From the NCBI RefSeq assembly GCF_013032855.1, contig NZ_WQDA01000002.1, positions 310,001 to 374,000 of the forward strand: a DNA stretch of 64,000 nucleotides, given 5' to 3'. Shown piece after piece: positions 56,910 to 64,000 of this stretch. The stretch comes from Ruegeria arenilitoris. Its GTDB lineage: Bacteria; Pseudomonadota; Alphaproteobacteria; Rhodobacterales; Rhodobacteraceae. Made by a program: the position numbers and the translations under genes. The notes under the pieces are model-generated. The model worked only from the letters and a program-made list of their open reading frames with translations. It had not been told where the DNA came from and made no database searches. The stretch's first letter is position 1; each line of letters starts with the position of its first letter.

Positions 56910-57812
56910 GTGAGCGACTGGCTGATCTCCCTCGAAGGCACCGAGGCCGGGCACAGGCTGGCCCTTGGCCTCGCCCTGATGGCGGCCTTTCTGCATGCGG
57001 TGTTCGGCGCGCTGCAGAAGGGTCGGCACGACCCCTGGCTGTCGCGCGGCGCGATCGACGCCTGCTATTGCCTGATGGCCGCACCCTTTGCGTTCTTCGT
57101 CGTGCCCTGGCCCGAACCTTTCATGTGGCCGATATTCGCCGTGGTCTGGCTGATCCATGTCGCCTACAAGACGCTGCAGGCGATGGCCTATACCAAGGGG
57201 TCCTACACCGTGGTCTACCCGGTGGTGCGTGGCACCGGCCCGCTGTTCACCGTCATCGGCGCCTATCTTCTGTTCAACGAAACCTTCTCGCCCACCCAAT
57301 GGCTGGGCGTTGCCGTGCTGCTGACCGGCATCTTCGGGCTGGCCGCCTACAATTTCCGCTTCCTGGAAACCAACCGCGAGACTTTAGGCATCGCATTGGC
57401 CCTTGCGGTTGCAACCGGCCTCTTCGTGGCGCTCTACACCACGTATGACGCCTACGGCATCCGCGCCACGGCCGATCCGTTCACCTTTCTGGCCTGGTTC
57501 TTCATGATCGACGGGGCGACAATGCCGATCTACGCCTTCCTGCGCTGGCGGGCGATGATTCACCGTCCGGCAATCGGGCCGTTGATGCTGCGGGGGCTTG
57601 CAGGCGGGCTGATCGCCCCCATGTCTTTCGGAGCGATCATGCTGGCCACCCGGCTGGACAAGGTCGGCGAAGCCGCGGTGCTGCGCGAAACCTCGACCGT
57701 CTTTGCCGCCCTGATCGGCTGGCTGGCCCTGAAAGAGACCGTGGGGCCTCGGCGCATAATCCTGATGGCATTGATTGCATTGGGCGCGGTAATAGTTGAA
57801 ATGGGCGGGTGA
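56910..57812 (+). CDS. DMT-superfamily transporter
   Basis: About 300 residues with ten hydrophobic segments in two halves (AFLHAVFGALQKGRHDPWLSRGAIDACY, KGSYTVVYPVVRGTGPLFTVIGAYLLF, and AAVLRETSTVFAALIGWLALKE), an EamA-related carrier whose VxPVxRGTGPL and RETSxxFA motifs match the second branch often found beside ftsY. Substrate unknown. GTG at 56910 (MSDWLISLEG) is preferred; the open frame begins at GTG 56868 within a hairpin. It overlaps the next frame by GTGA if that gene used GTG. Confidence 0.82.
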   Translation: MSDWLISLEGTEAGHRLALGLALMAAFLHAVFGALQKGRHDPWLSRGAIDACYCLMAAPFAFFVVPWPEPFMWPIFAVVWLIHVAYKTLQAMAYTKGSYTVVYPVVRGTGPLFTVIGAYLLFNETFSPTQWLGVAVLLTGIFGLAAYNFRFLETNRETLGIALALAVATGLFVALYTTYDAYGIRATADPFTFLAWFFMIDGATMPIYAFLRWRAMIHRPAIGPLMLRGLAGGLIAPMSFGAIMLATRLDKVGEAAVLRETSTVFAALIGWLALKETVGPRRIILMALIALGAVIVEMGG

Positions 57813-57829
57813 ACAGCAGGACGACAGGC

Positions 57830-58435
57830 ATGGCAGACAAGAAAGAGATCAATCCGTTTCTGAAACAGGTGCTGGAACTGGGACCACCGCTGGCCTTCTT
57901 CTTCATCTACCTGCGCCTGCGCGACGACAGCTTTCTGATCGGCGGCACCGAATATTCCGGCTTCATCGTGGCCACCATCATTTTCGTTCCGCTGATGCTG
58001 GGGGCGATGGGCGTCCTGTGGTATCTGACCGGCAAACTCAGCCGGATGCAGATCTTCACCGCCATCATGGTCATCTTCTTCGGCGGCCTGACCGCCTGGT
58101 TCAACGACGAGCGGTTCTTCAAGATGAAAACCACGCTGGTCTACGGGTTCTTCTCGCTGATGCTGGGCATCGGCCTGCTGCAAGGCAAATCCTACCTCGC
58201 CTATGTGCTGGACGAAATGCTGCCCATGCGCCACGAGGGCTGGATGATCCTGACCCGCCGCCTGTGCGCCTGTTTCGCCGTTCTGGCCGTGGCCAATGAA
58301 CTGGTCTGGCGCACCCTGTCCACCGATCTGTGGGTCAAGATCGAAACCTTTGGGTTCCCGATCGCTTTGATGGGGTTCCTGATGCTGCAATTCAGCATCC
58401 TGCAAAGCTATATGGACGATCCGGACAAGCAGTAA
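57830..58435 (+). CDS. Septation protein YciB/IspZ-type membrane protein
   Basis: 201 residues with about five helices of the YciB/IspA (inner membrane-spanning protein) family: MADKKEINPFLKQVLELGPPLAFFF, TIIFVPLMLGAMGV, FNDERFFKMKTTLVYGFF and WMILTRRLCACFAVLAVANELVWR. In E. coli YciB affects cell-envelope integrity and septation. ATG at 57830 is the conserved start. It is the third gene of the ftsY-DMT-yciB set. Confidence 0.9.
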   Translation: MADKKEINPFLKQVLELGPPLAFFFIYLRLRDDSFLIGGTEYSGFIVATIIFVPLMLGAMGVLWYLTGKLSRMQIFTAIMVIFFGGLTAWFNDERFFKMKTTLVYGFFSLMLGIGLLQGKSYLAYVLDEMLPMRHEGWMILTRRLCACFAVLAVANELVWRTLSTDLWVKIETFGFPIALMGFLMLQFSILQSYMDDPDKQ

Positions 58436-58557
58436 CGCGTCCCTGACACGGGCCGGCGAACCTTGGGGAAACCTTCGGAAAACCGGATAAAATCCTTGGC
58501 TTAGCTCCAAAGCTGTGGAAAGCTGGGAAACCACCCACACCACTCATCCGGAGAACC

Positions 58558-59235
58558 GTGTCTTCCATGACCGCCTTTCCGAACAGCGGGTTCCTGTCCG
58601 AAGCTTCAGACCGGCTTCGTGATATGCTCTCTGCGCTAGCCACTTCTGTCTCGCTGGACCGCGGCGAGGTCTTGTTCGAACAAGGCGACGAGGGGGACGC
58701 CCTCTACGCTTTGCTGGAAGGCGCTTTGGAGGTGTCCTTCCTGGCCATGAGCGGGCGCAAGTTGGCGCTCAGCCTGATGCGCCCGGGCGAAGTGTTCGGT
58801 GAAATCGCCCTCTTCGACAGCGGCCCGCGCACCGCCACCATCACCGCAGCCGAGCCGTCGCGTGTACTGCGCGTGCGCCGCAAGGATCTGATGGAACAAA
58901 TCCGCAAGCACCCCGAACTGGCCGAGGACATGATCCGGCTGGCCGGACTGCGCATGCGCTGGATGGGGGCGCAGTTGAACGAGCAGGTGTTCCTGCCGAT
59001 GCCTGTGCGACTTGCGCGAAAGCTTCTGCTTCTGGCCAACCAGCAGGACGCGCCGTCCGAACGCATCGCCCTGTCGCAGAGCGAGCTAGCGGAATTCGTC
59101 GGCGCGACGCGCGAGGCGGTATCCAAGACGATCTCGACGTGGAAACGCTCGAACGTGGTTGAGGCTTCACGCGGTGGGCTGCAGATCCACGACTTTGACG
59201 CCCTGCGCCAACTCGCCGAATCCGATCTGATCTGA
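58558..59235 (+). CDS. Crp/Fnr-family regulator
   Basis: 225 residues: cyclic-nucleotide-fold sensor (GDEGDALYALLEGALEVSFL, RPGEVFGEIALFDSGPRTATITA), a dimer helix and a winged-helix C-terminus (SQSELAEFVGATREAVSKTISTWKRSNVV). It has no N-terminal Fe-S cysteines, so it is not an FNR oxygen sensor; cAMP-type residues (GEIALFDSGPRTAT) suggest a Crp-like nucleotide ligand. The start is GTG at 58558 or ATG at 58567; GGAGA lies 4 or 13 nt away. Confidence 0.9.
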   Translation: MSSMTAFPNSGFLSEASDRLRDMLSALATSVSLDRGEVLFEQGDEGDALYALLEGALEVSFLAMSGRKLALSLMRPGEVFGEIALFDSGPRTATITAAEPSRVLRVRRKDLMEQIRKHPELAEDMIRLAGLRMRWMGAQLNEQVFLPMPVRLARKLLLLANQQDAPSERIALSQSELAEFVGATREAVSKTISTWKRSNVVEASRGGLQIHDFDALRQLAESDLI

Positions 59236-59304
59236 CCTGCTGCCCGGAAAATGACCCGGATGTGATCCGCTTCACATACAACGGGATTCGCTTCTATTAG
59301 GTAA

Positions 59305-59406
59305 TGAATTGTTACCGTAGGGTGCCAGAGTATCATCCCCGATATCTGTCCACTGGCATCTCCCTGCACCAGAGCCACGCGCCTCCCCGGCGTGTGGCTC
59401 TTTTTT
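59305..59406 (+). ncRNA. Candidate small RNA, about 100 nt
   Basis: In the gap between the Crp/Fnr gene and the Do protease, a possible promoter (TTCACA, 17 bp, CTATTA near 59294-59299) is followed by a structured segment: GGTGCCAG...CTGGCA encloses an inner GTATC/GATAT stem, then a C/T-rich single strand and the strong terminator at 59371-59406. No protein frame of note lies there. The call is an inference from structure. Confidence 0.4.
59371..59406 (+). terminator. Strong terminator upstream of the Do protease 3' end
   Basis: AGAGCCACGCGCC (59371-59383) pairs with GGCGTGTGGCTCT (59389-59401), 13 bp with one G-U, loop TCCCC, then six T residues. It ends the Crp/Fnr gene or the candidate small RNA. 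Confidence 0.9.
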
Positions 59407-59478
59407 GATTCATGCAGCCAAAACGAAAATCGGCCGGAGCATCTGCCCCGGCCGATCATGTTGACCAAACTGGCTGTC

Positions 59479-60972
59479 CTACTCTTCGAGGCTCAGCGCG
59501 ACGAAGCGCGGATCGCCACCGCGGCGCACCAGCAGCAGCAGCGACTTGCGCCCAGCCTCCCGAGCCTCGTCCATCCGATCCTCGAGATCGGAGATCGACG
59601 ACACTTTCTGCTGACCAGCCTCGGTGATCAGGTCGCCTGCCCGCAGGCCCTTGGCGTAGGCTTCGGAGGCCTCATCCACATCCGTCACAACCAGACCATC
59701 TGCGTCCGCGTCCAGACCCAGATCTTCGCGCAACGTGTCGGTCAGCGGCGAAATCGTCAGGCCAAGGATGTCTGCATTCTCGTCCAGCGGCGCCTCTTCC
59801 GCACCATCATCATCGCCGGTTTCCGCACGCTCGGCATCCTCGCGACGCCCCAGAGTGACAAGCACGGTCTGAGTGCTGCCGTCCCGCTGAACGACCACGC
59901 GCACGGACTTGCCGACCGGCGTCTCACCGACCTGCCGCACCAATCCACGCGTGTCCTTCACTTCGACACCATCAAAGCTGAGAATCACATCCCCTGCGAG
60001 CAGACCCGCTTCTTTGGCAGGGCCGTCCGGCACATCGCTGATCAGCGCGCCGCCCGGCTTGTCCAGGCCCATCGCCTCGGCCATATCCTCGGTCACGTCC
60101 TGAATACGGACACCCAGCCAGCCGCGGCGGGTTTCGCCGAATTCCCGCAACTGATCGACAACCTTGGACACCACGTTCGACGCCATCGAGAACCCGATAC
60201 CGATCGACCCGCCATTCGGCGACAAGATCGCGGTGTTCACACCGATGACCTGACCGTCCATGTTGAACAGAGGACCGCCCGAGTTGCCCCGGTTGATGGC
60301 CGCATCCGTCTGGATATAGTCGTCATAGGAACCGCTGAGCTCGCGATTGCGCGCCGACACGATCCCGGCAGATACCGAAAACCCCTGCCCCAGCGGGTTG
60401 CCCATGGCAACCACCCAGTCCCCTACAAGCGCTGTGTCGCTGTCGCCGAAAGTGACGTATTTCAGCGGACCCGACGCCTCGACCTTGAGCAACGCAATGT
60501 CCGTTTTCTCATCCGTTCCGATGACCTTGGCCGGCAGCTCTTTTACCGGCTGACCATCGCCGGGGAAGAACTCGATCAGAATTTCATCCGCCTCTGCGAT
60601 GACGTGATTGTTGGTGACGATGTAGCCATCCTCGGAAATCACGAACCCCGATCCCAAGGCATTGCTGCGGCGCGGGCGATTGTCCTGGTCGCCATTGCGG
60701 TCCTGGAACTCGCGGAAAAAGTCCTCGAAGGGGGACCCTTCGGGAACGATCCCCTGCGCGCCCGACTGCCCCTCGATCAGGGTCGTCGTGGTGATGTTGA
60801 CCACGGCCGGGCTGATCCGGTTGACCAGCGGCGCCAGGCTTTCCTGACGGGCCTGTGCAGCCAACGTCTGGAGCAACAAAAGGGAAACCGCGGCAAAGGC
60901 CAGCCACAAAAGCCGCGCCATCGTCACCACATCGTCCCGGCGGACGGATACACTGCGTGCTACTGCCTGCAC
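59479..60972 (-). CDS. Do-family periplasmic serine protease (DegP/DegQ-type)
   Basis: About 497 residues: an N-terminal hydrophobic segment (MARLLWLAFAAVSLLLLQTLAAQA), a trypsin-like domain with all catalytic residues (VTNNHVI, TDIALLKV, NRGNSGGPLFN), and two PDZ domains (about 290-370 and 420-495). It refolds or degrades misfolded envelope proteins. Two starts are possible; GTG at 60972, preceded by AAGGAGAGACC, is favoured over ATG at 60993 or 60921. It is co-directional with hflK-hflC-DUF2065, a common membrane quality-control set. Confidence 0.92.
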   Translation of the reverse strand: MQAVARSVSVRRDDVVTMARLLWLAFAAVSLLLLQTLAAQARQESLAPLVNRISPAVVNITTTTLIEGQSGAQGIVPEGSPFEDFFREFQDRNGDQDNRPRRSNALGSGFVISEDGYIVTNNHVIAEADEILIEFFPGDGQPVKELPAKVIGTDEKTDIALLKVEASGPLKYVTFGDSDTALVGDWVVAMGNPLGQGFSVSAGIVSARNRELSGSYDDYIQTDAAINRGNSGGPLFNMDGQVIGVNTAILSPNGGSIGIGFSMASNVVSKVVDQLREFGETRRGWLGVRIQDVTEDMAEAMGLDKPGGALISDVPDGPAKEAGLLAGDVILSFDGVEVKDTRGLVRQVGETPVGKSVRVVVQRDGSTQTVLVTLGRREDAERAETGDDDGAEEAPLDENADILGLTISPLTDTLREDLGLDADADGLVVTDVDEASEAYAKGLRAGDLITEAGQQKVSSISDLEDRMDEAREAGRKSLLLLVRRGGDPRFVALSLEE

Positions 60973-61102
60973 TTGGTCTCTCCTTGTCGACATTGTTATG
61001 TTGGTGGCTGCCTGAGCAGCTTGCTGGGAAACAATGTAGTCAGTTTGTGACCGCCCGCAACTCGGGAAGTCGAGGAATTCACTGCCAGTTTACTCCAACC
61101 GA

Positions 61103-61297
61103 TCAAAACCCCAGCCGATTGGCCGTCCACAACAGGACGAAGCCACTGACCACACACAGAAGTCCGACCAGTCTGCGGGCCGGTTCGGGGATGCTGCGCA
61201 ACGCCTCAAGCATCCGCTCGACAAGCGAAGGGGCCAGCGCATAGGCCAGCCCCTCGACAATCAACACCAGCCCGAAGGCCAGCAGGATCATACCCAT
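61103..61297 (-). CDS. DUF2065 small membrane protein
   Basis: 64 residues: MGMILLAFGLVLIVEGLAYALAPSLVERMLEALRSIPEPARRLVGLLCVVSGFVLLW, with two membrane helices, the DUF2065 (YjeT-like) pattern. The protein is usually found just after hflC, as here. It overlaps the hflC stop by one base (TAATG). Function unknown; it may be a small accessory of the HflKC complex. Confidence 0.88.
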   Translation of the reverse strand: MGMILLAFGLVLIVEGLAYALAPSLVERMLEALRSIPEPARRLVGLLCVVSGFVLLWTANRLGF

Positions 61298-62193
61298 TAT
61301 TGGGAGGCCGGCGCGGCGGGCGCCGAACGGCCTTGCGGAGATCCGAGGTAGTTGAAGAACTCGGAATCCGGGCTGAGCACCAGCGAGCTGTTGCCGCCTT
61401 TCAGAGCGTTCTCATAGGCCGAAAGCGAGCGGTAGAACTCGAAGAACTCCGGGTCCTTGCCATAGGCTTCGGCAAAGATCGCGTTCCGTTCGGCATCAGC
61501 CTCACCGCGAACGATCTCCGCCTCACGGCGGGCCTCGGAGACCAGTTCGACCACGGTCCGGTCAGCCTGGGCACGGATCCGCTGTGCAGCTTCTTCACCG
61601 CGCGCCACTTCGTCGGCCGCCTCGCGTTCCCGCTCGGCGCGCATCCGGGCAAAGGTCGCTTCGAGGTTGGCCTGCGGCAGGTCGGTACGTTTCAGGCGAA
61701 CGTCGATCACCTCAAGGCCCAGATCGCGGGCCTCGGCGATCGCGCCGTTGCGAATGCGCAGCATCAGCGCCGCCCGGTCCGAGCTGAGAATGTCATTCGA
61801 GCTTACCGAACCCAGAACCTCGCGGGTTTTGGCGCGCAGGATCGAATCCAGACGCTGCTCCGCTGTGTCGATGCCACCGGCACCCACGGCCTCACGGAAC
61901 TGCCGCACATCGGTGATCCGATAGCGCGCGAAGGCGTCGACCACCAGGCGGCGGTCATCCAGCGGCGTGACTTCCAGCGGCCCGACCTCGCGGCTTAGAA
62001 TACGGTCATCGTAGCGCACGACCTCCTGAATGACCGGAATCTTGAAGGCCAGGCCCGGGTCTTCCTTGACGTCGATCACGCGACCGAATTGCAGAACCAG
62101 CGCTTTTTCACGCTCGTCCACGATGAAGATCGCTGAGAGGGCGATCACAATAACCACGAAAATGGCAGGTAGGAGAAAGGTTGATTTACGCAT
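61297..62193 (-). CDS. hflC: HflC, SPFH-family partner of FtsH
   Basis: 298 residues: a single N-terminal membrane helix (STFLLPAIFVVIVIALSAIFIVDE), an SPFH/band-7 domain (EKALVLQFGRVIDVKEDPGLAFKIPVIQEV) and a long coiled coil (RMRAEREREAADEVARGEEAAQRIRAQADR), then a C-terminal FYRSLSAYENALKGGNSSLVLSPDSEFF. With HflK it forms the cage that restrains the FtsH protease. It starts 4 bp after hflK. Confidence 0.95.
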   Translation of the reverse strand: MRKSTFLLPAIFVVIVIALSAIFIVDEREKALVLQFGRVIDVKEDPGLAFKIPVIQEVVRYDDRILSREVGPLEVTPLDDRRLVVDAFARYRITDVRQFREAVGAGGIDTAEQRLDSILRAKTREVLGSVSSNDILSSDRAALMLRIRNGAIAEARDLGLEVIDVRLKRTDLPQANLEATFARMRAEREREAADEVARGEEAAQRIRAQADRTVVELVSEARREAEIVRGEADAERNAIFAEAYGKDPEFFEFYRSLSAYENALKGGNSSLVLSPDSEFFNYLGSPQGRSAPAAPASQ

Positions 62194-62196
62194 GTC

Positions 62197-63354
62197 TTAG
62201 TTCCCCTCACCCGAGTTGCGGCGCAGTTCGTTCAGCGGCAGATAAGGCACGACGCCCTGCCCCTGGCCTGTTGCGCTGTCATCCAAGATGATCTTGTCCA
62301 CGTCGCCCAGAACCTGCTCCATCCGTTCAAGGTACAGACGTTTGCGGGTCACATCCGGAGCTTTCGAGTATTCTTCGAGAACCGCGCCAAACCGGCTGGC
62401 CTCACCCTGAGCTTCGTTCACGACCTGTGCCCGATAGCCTTCGGCCTCTTCCAGCACCTGCGCGGCTTCACCACGCGCGCCGGCCAAAACCCGGTTCGCA
62501 TAGGCATCGGCCTGCTTCTCCAGCCGGTCGCGTTCCTGTCCAGCCGACTGAACCTCGCGGAAGGCATCCTTTACCGGTTCCGGTGGGTCGGCGCCGTCAA
62601 AGTTCACACGGACGATGTTGATACCCGAGTTGTAGCTGTCCAGAGTCGACTGGATCAGTTCCTCAAGCCGTTCGGCGATGATAGCACGGTCGCGGTTCAG
62701 GATCGGCGCGAGGTCCGACTGCGCGATGATCTCGCGCATGGCCGACTCAGACACGGCCTGGATAGTTTGTTTCGGGTCGCGCAGGTTGAACAGGTAGTCC
62801 GCAGGATTCGAGATATTCCAGACCACCTGGAAATCGATATCGACGATATTTTCGTCGCCCGTCAGCATCAGACCGGCGTCCGAACCGCGACCGCCAGATC
62901 CGATGGTTTCGGTCTGTTCGACCTTCACCGGGATGACTTCGGCCGTGACAACAGGCCACGGGGCAAAGTTCAGACCTTCGGTGCCGATTCCGGTAAAGCG
63001 ACCGAATAGCAGTTCAACCGACTGCTCTTCGGGCTTGACCGTATAGGCGCTGGCAAAGCCCCACAGAACCAAGGCGGCAACCCCGCCCAACAGGATGGTG
63101 CCTTTGGTGATCGCCGGGCCGCCACCGCCGCCCTGGCCGGATCCGTTGCTGCCTCGTCCACCGCCGCCGCGCCCGCCCATCAGCACGCGCAGCTGCTCCT
63201 GGCCTTTTTTCATCAACTCGTCGATCTCGGGGATCTGCGGCCCGTCGCCTTCGGGCGGGCGTCGCCCGTCCCCATTGTTTCCCCGGTTTCCTCCGCCACC
63301 GGATGAGCCTCCGCCCCCCCAGGGGCCTCCGCTGTTGCCCGCCATGTGTTTCAT
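62197..63354 (-). CDS. hflK: HflK, SPFH-family partner of FtsH
   Basis: 385 residues: Gly/Asn-rich head (NSGGPWGGGGSSGGGGNRG), a membrane helix (TILLGGVAALVLWGFASAYTV), an SPFH domain (EQSVELLFGRFTGIGTEGLNFAPWPV) with GVQINIVRVN-like segment NSGINIVRVNFDGADPPE, and a coiled coil with ERDRLEKQADAYANRV. Length and head are normal for HflK. It is first of the hflK-hflC-DUF2065-Do protease group. Confidence 0.95.
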   Translation of the reverse strand: MKHMAGNSGGPWGGGGSSGGGGNRGNNGDGRRPPEGDGPQIPEIDELMKKGQEQLRVLMGGRGGGGRGSNGSGQGGGGGPAITKGTILLGGVAALVLWGFASAYTVKPEEQSVELLFGRFTGIGTEGLNFAPWPVVTAEVIPVKVEQTETIGSGGRGSDAGLMLTGDENIVDIDFQVVWNISNPADYLFNLRDPKQTIQAVSESAMREIIAQSDLAPILNRDRAIIAERLEELIQSTLDSYNSGINIVRVNFDGADPPEPVKDAFREVQSAGQERDRLEKQADAYANRVLAGARGEAAQVLEEAEGYRAQVVNEAQGEASRFGAVLEEYSKAPDVTRKRLYLERMEQVLGDVDKIILDDSATGQGQGVVPYLPLNELRRNSGEGN

Positions 63355-63417
63355 TTCCCTTGTTTTGGCCCGTGTGCTTACGGGATCACTTGTAACCTGT
63401 GTGCGCGCGCTTGCAAA

Positions 63418-64000
63418 TCAAGCGGTACGCACGGGTTGCCGCATGGTTACCAGTTCTTCGGCCATCACCGGATGAACCGCAACCGTGCGATCGAAATCTT
63501 CCTTTGTCGCGCCCATTTTGACCGCGATGCCCGCCAACTGGATCATTTCGCCCGCGCCGGGGGCGACAATGTGACAGCCCAGCACCTTGCGGGTGGCCTG
63601 GCTGACGATCAGCTTCATCAACACTCGTTGCGTGCCGCCTGCGAACGCCTTCTGCATCGGCTTGAACGAGGTCGCGTAAACCTCGATCGGCTCCTGCTCG
63701 GCGGCCTGCTCTTCGCTCAGGCCCACGGTGCCCATCTCGGGCTGGGTGAAGATCGCGGTCGGGATCAGCTCATGATCCACCGGGGTGGGGTTGCCCTTGA
63801 ATACGGTCTCGACAAAGGCCATGCCCTCGCGGATGGCGACCGGCGTCAGGTTTACCCGGTCGGTCACGTCCCCGATGGCATAGATCGAGGGCACCGCGGT
63901 CTGGCTGTATTCGTCCACGACAATCTGCCCTTTGCGGCCACGTTCGACGCCCAGCGCCTCAAGGCCAAGATCATCGGCATTCGGCGCCCGGCCCGTGGCA
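63418..64000 (-). CDS. gor: Glutathione-disulfide reductase, C-terminal part (cut by window edge)
   Basis: The 193 residues seen begin in the NADPH/FAD-binding region (ATGRAPNADDLGLEALGV) and include the FAD motif TAVPSIYAIGDVTDRVNLTPVAIREG and the dimer domain with the active His-Glu pair in TVAVHPVMAEELVT. This fits glutathione reductase rather than lipoamide dehydrogenase by the MAEELVTMR end. The N-terminal part with the redox CXXXXC lies outside the window. It keeps the glutathione pool reduced; hflK begins 63 bp downstream in the same direction. Confidence 0.9.
   Translation of the reverse strand, partial: ATGRAPNADDLGLEALGVERGRKGQIVVDEYSQTAVPSIYAIGDVTDRVNLTPVAIREGMAFVETVFKGNPTPVDHELIPTAIFTQPEMGTVGLSEEQAAEQEPIEVYATSFKPMQKAFAGGTQRVLMKLIVSQATRKVLGCHIVAPGAGEMIQLAGIAVKMGATKEDFDRTVAVHPVMAEELVTMRQPVRTA

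Overview
The window is a gene-dense, GC-rich stretch of an alphaproteobacterial chromosome, most likely Rhodobacteraceae (Roseobacter group). Supporting signs are a stand-alone ctaD, an ArsR-ArsC fusion heading an ArsJ/GAPDH/Acr3 operon, an ftsY / DMT / YciB neighbourhood, hflK-hflC-DUF2065-Do protease in a row, a Hint_2-type protein, a SAM-II riboswitch on metZ and a perfect CtrA box. The genus assignment is inference. I see no rRNA, CRISPR array, transposase, phage or integrase. One tRNA gene (tRNA-Leu, anticodon GAG) is present.

Layout. 1-5.5 kb: start of a TauE/SafE permease, dusA, then the arsenic operon (arsRC, gap, arsJ, acr3; every junction overlaps by 4 bp). 5.5-9.4 kb: tRNA-Leu, a DsbA-family oxidoreductase, lipB, a CDF metal exporter divergent from its MerR regulator, and a HIT protein. 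9.4-14.5 kb: ctaD behind an FNR-type box, a second DsbA-like protein, DUF2244, YqeY, carA. 14.5-21.5 kb: a glycosyltransferase with an N-terminal c-di-GMP-type MshEN domain and a CtrA box, a GntR regulator, a HAD phosphatase, a UbiH-type hydroxylase, a class V aminotransferase and a GntR/UTRA regulator. 21.5-30 kb: two overlapping Lrp genes divergent from ilvC, an EamA exporter, glmM, folP, folB (with an extra C-terminal domain), a Tat-exported multicopper oxidase and a SleB-type hydrolase. 30-38 kb: the glyQ - DUF - gltS - glyS - ppdK series. 38-46.3 kb: a secreted SPOR/peptidoglycan-binding pseudoprotease, a ThDP decarboxylase overlapping trkH, a Lys/Ala/Pro-rich protein, folE2, and metZ under SAM-II control. 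46.5-51.6 kb: a GST, a Hint protein with no normal start codon, a methyltransferase with a G10 tract at its ribosome site, an SOS-boxed remnant of dnaE2, a ferredoxin and an FG-GAP protein. 51.6-64 kb: purD, xseA, a YhhN-family protein, ftsY, a DMT transporter, YciB, a Crp/Fnr regulator, a Do protease, DUF2065, hflC, hflK and the 3' end of gor.

Most of the region is housekeeping: translation (glyQS, tRNA-Leu, dusA), nucleotide, folate and amino-acid synthesis, membrane quality control and SRP targeting. Accessory functions are arsenic and heavy-metal resistance. The strongest leads are: (1) a CtrA box in front of a glycosyltransferase carrying two 24-residue MshEN motifs, which suggests a cell-cycle/quorum-linked, c-di-GMP-gated polysaccharide enzyme; (2) a LexA box and promoter joined in frame to the last ~118 codons of dnaE2, apparently the scar of a deleted mutasome cassette that may still make an SOS-induced OB-fold protein; (3) a trypsin-fold protein that has lost all three catalytic residues; and (4) FolB fused to what looks like a degenerate amino-acid-kinase domain. 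Several structured intergenic segments look like small RNA genes.
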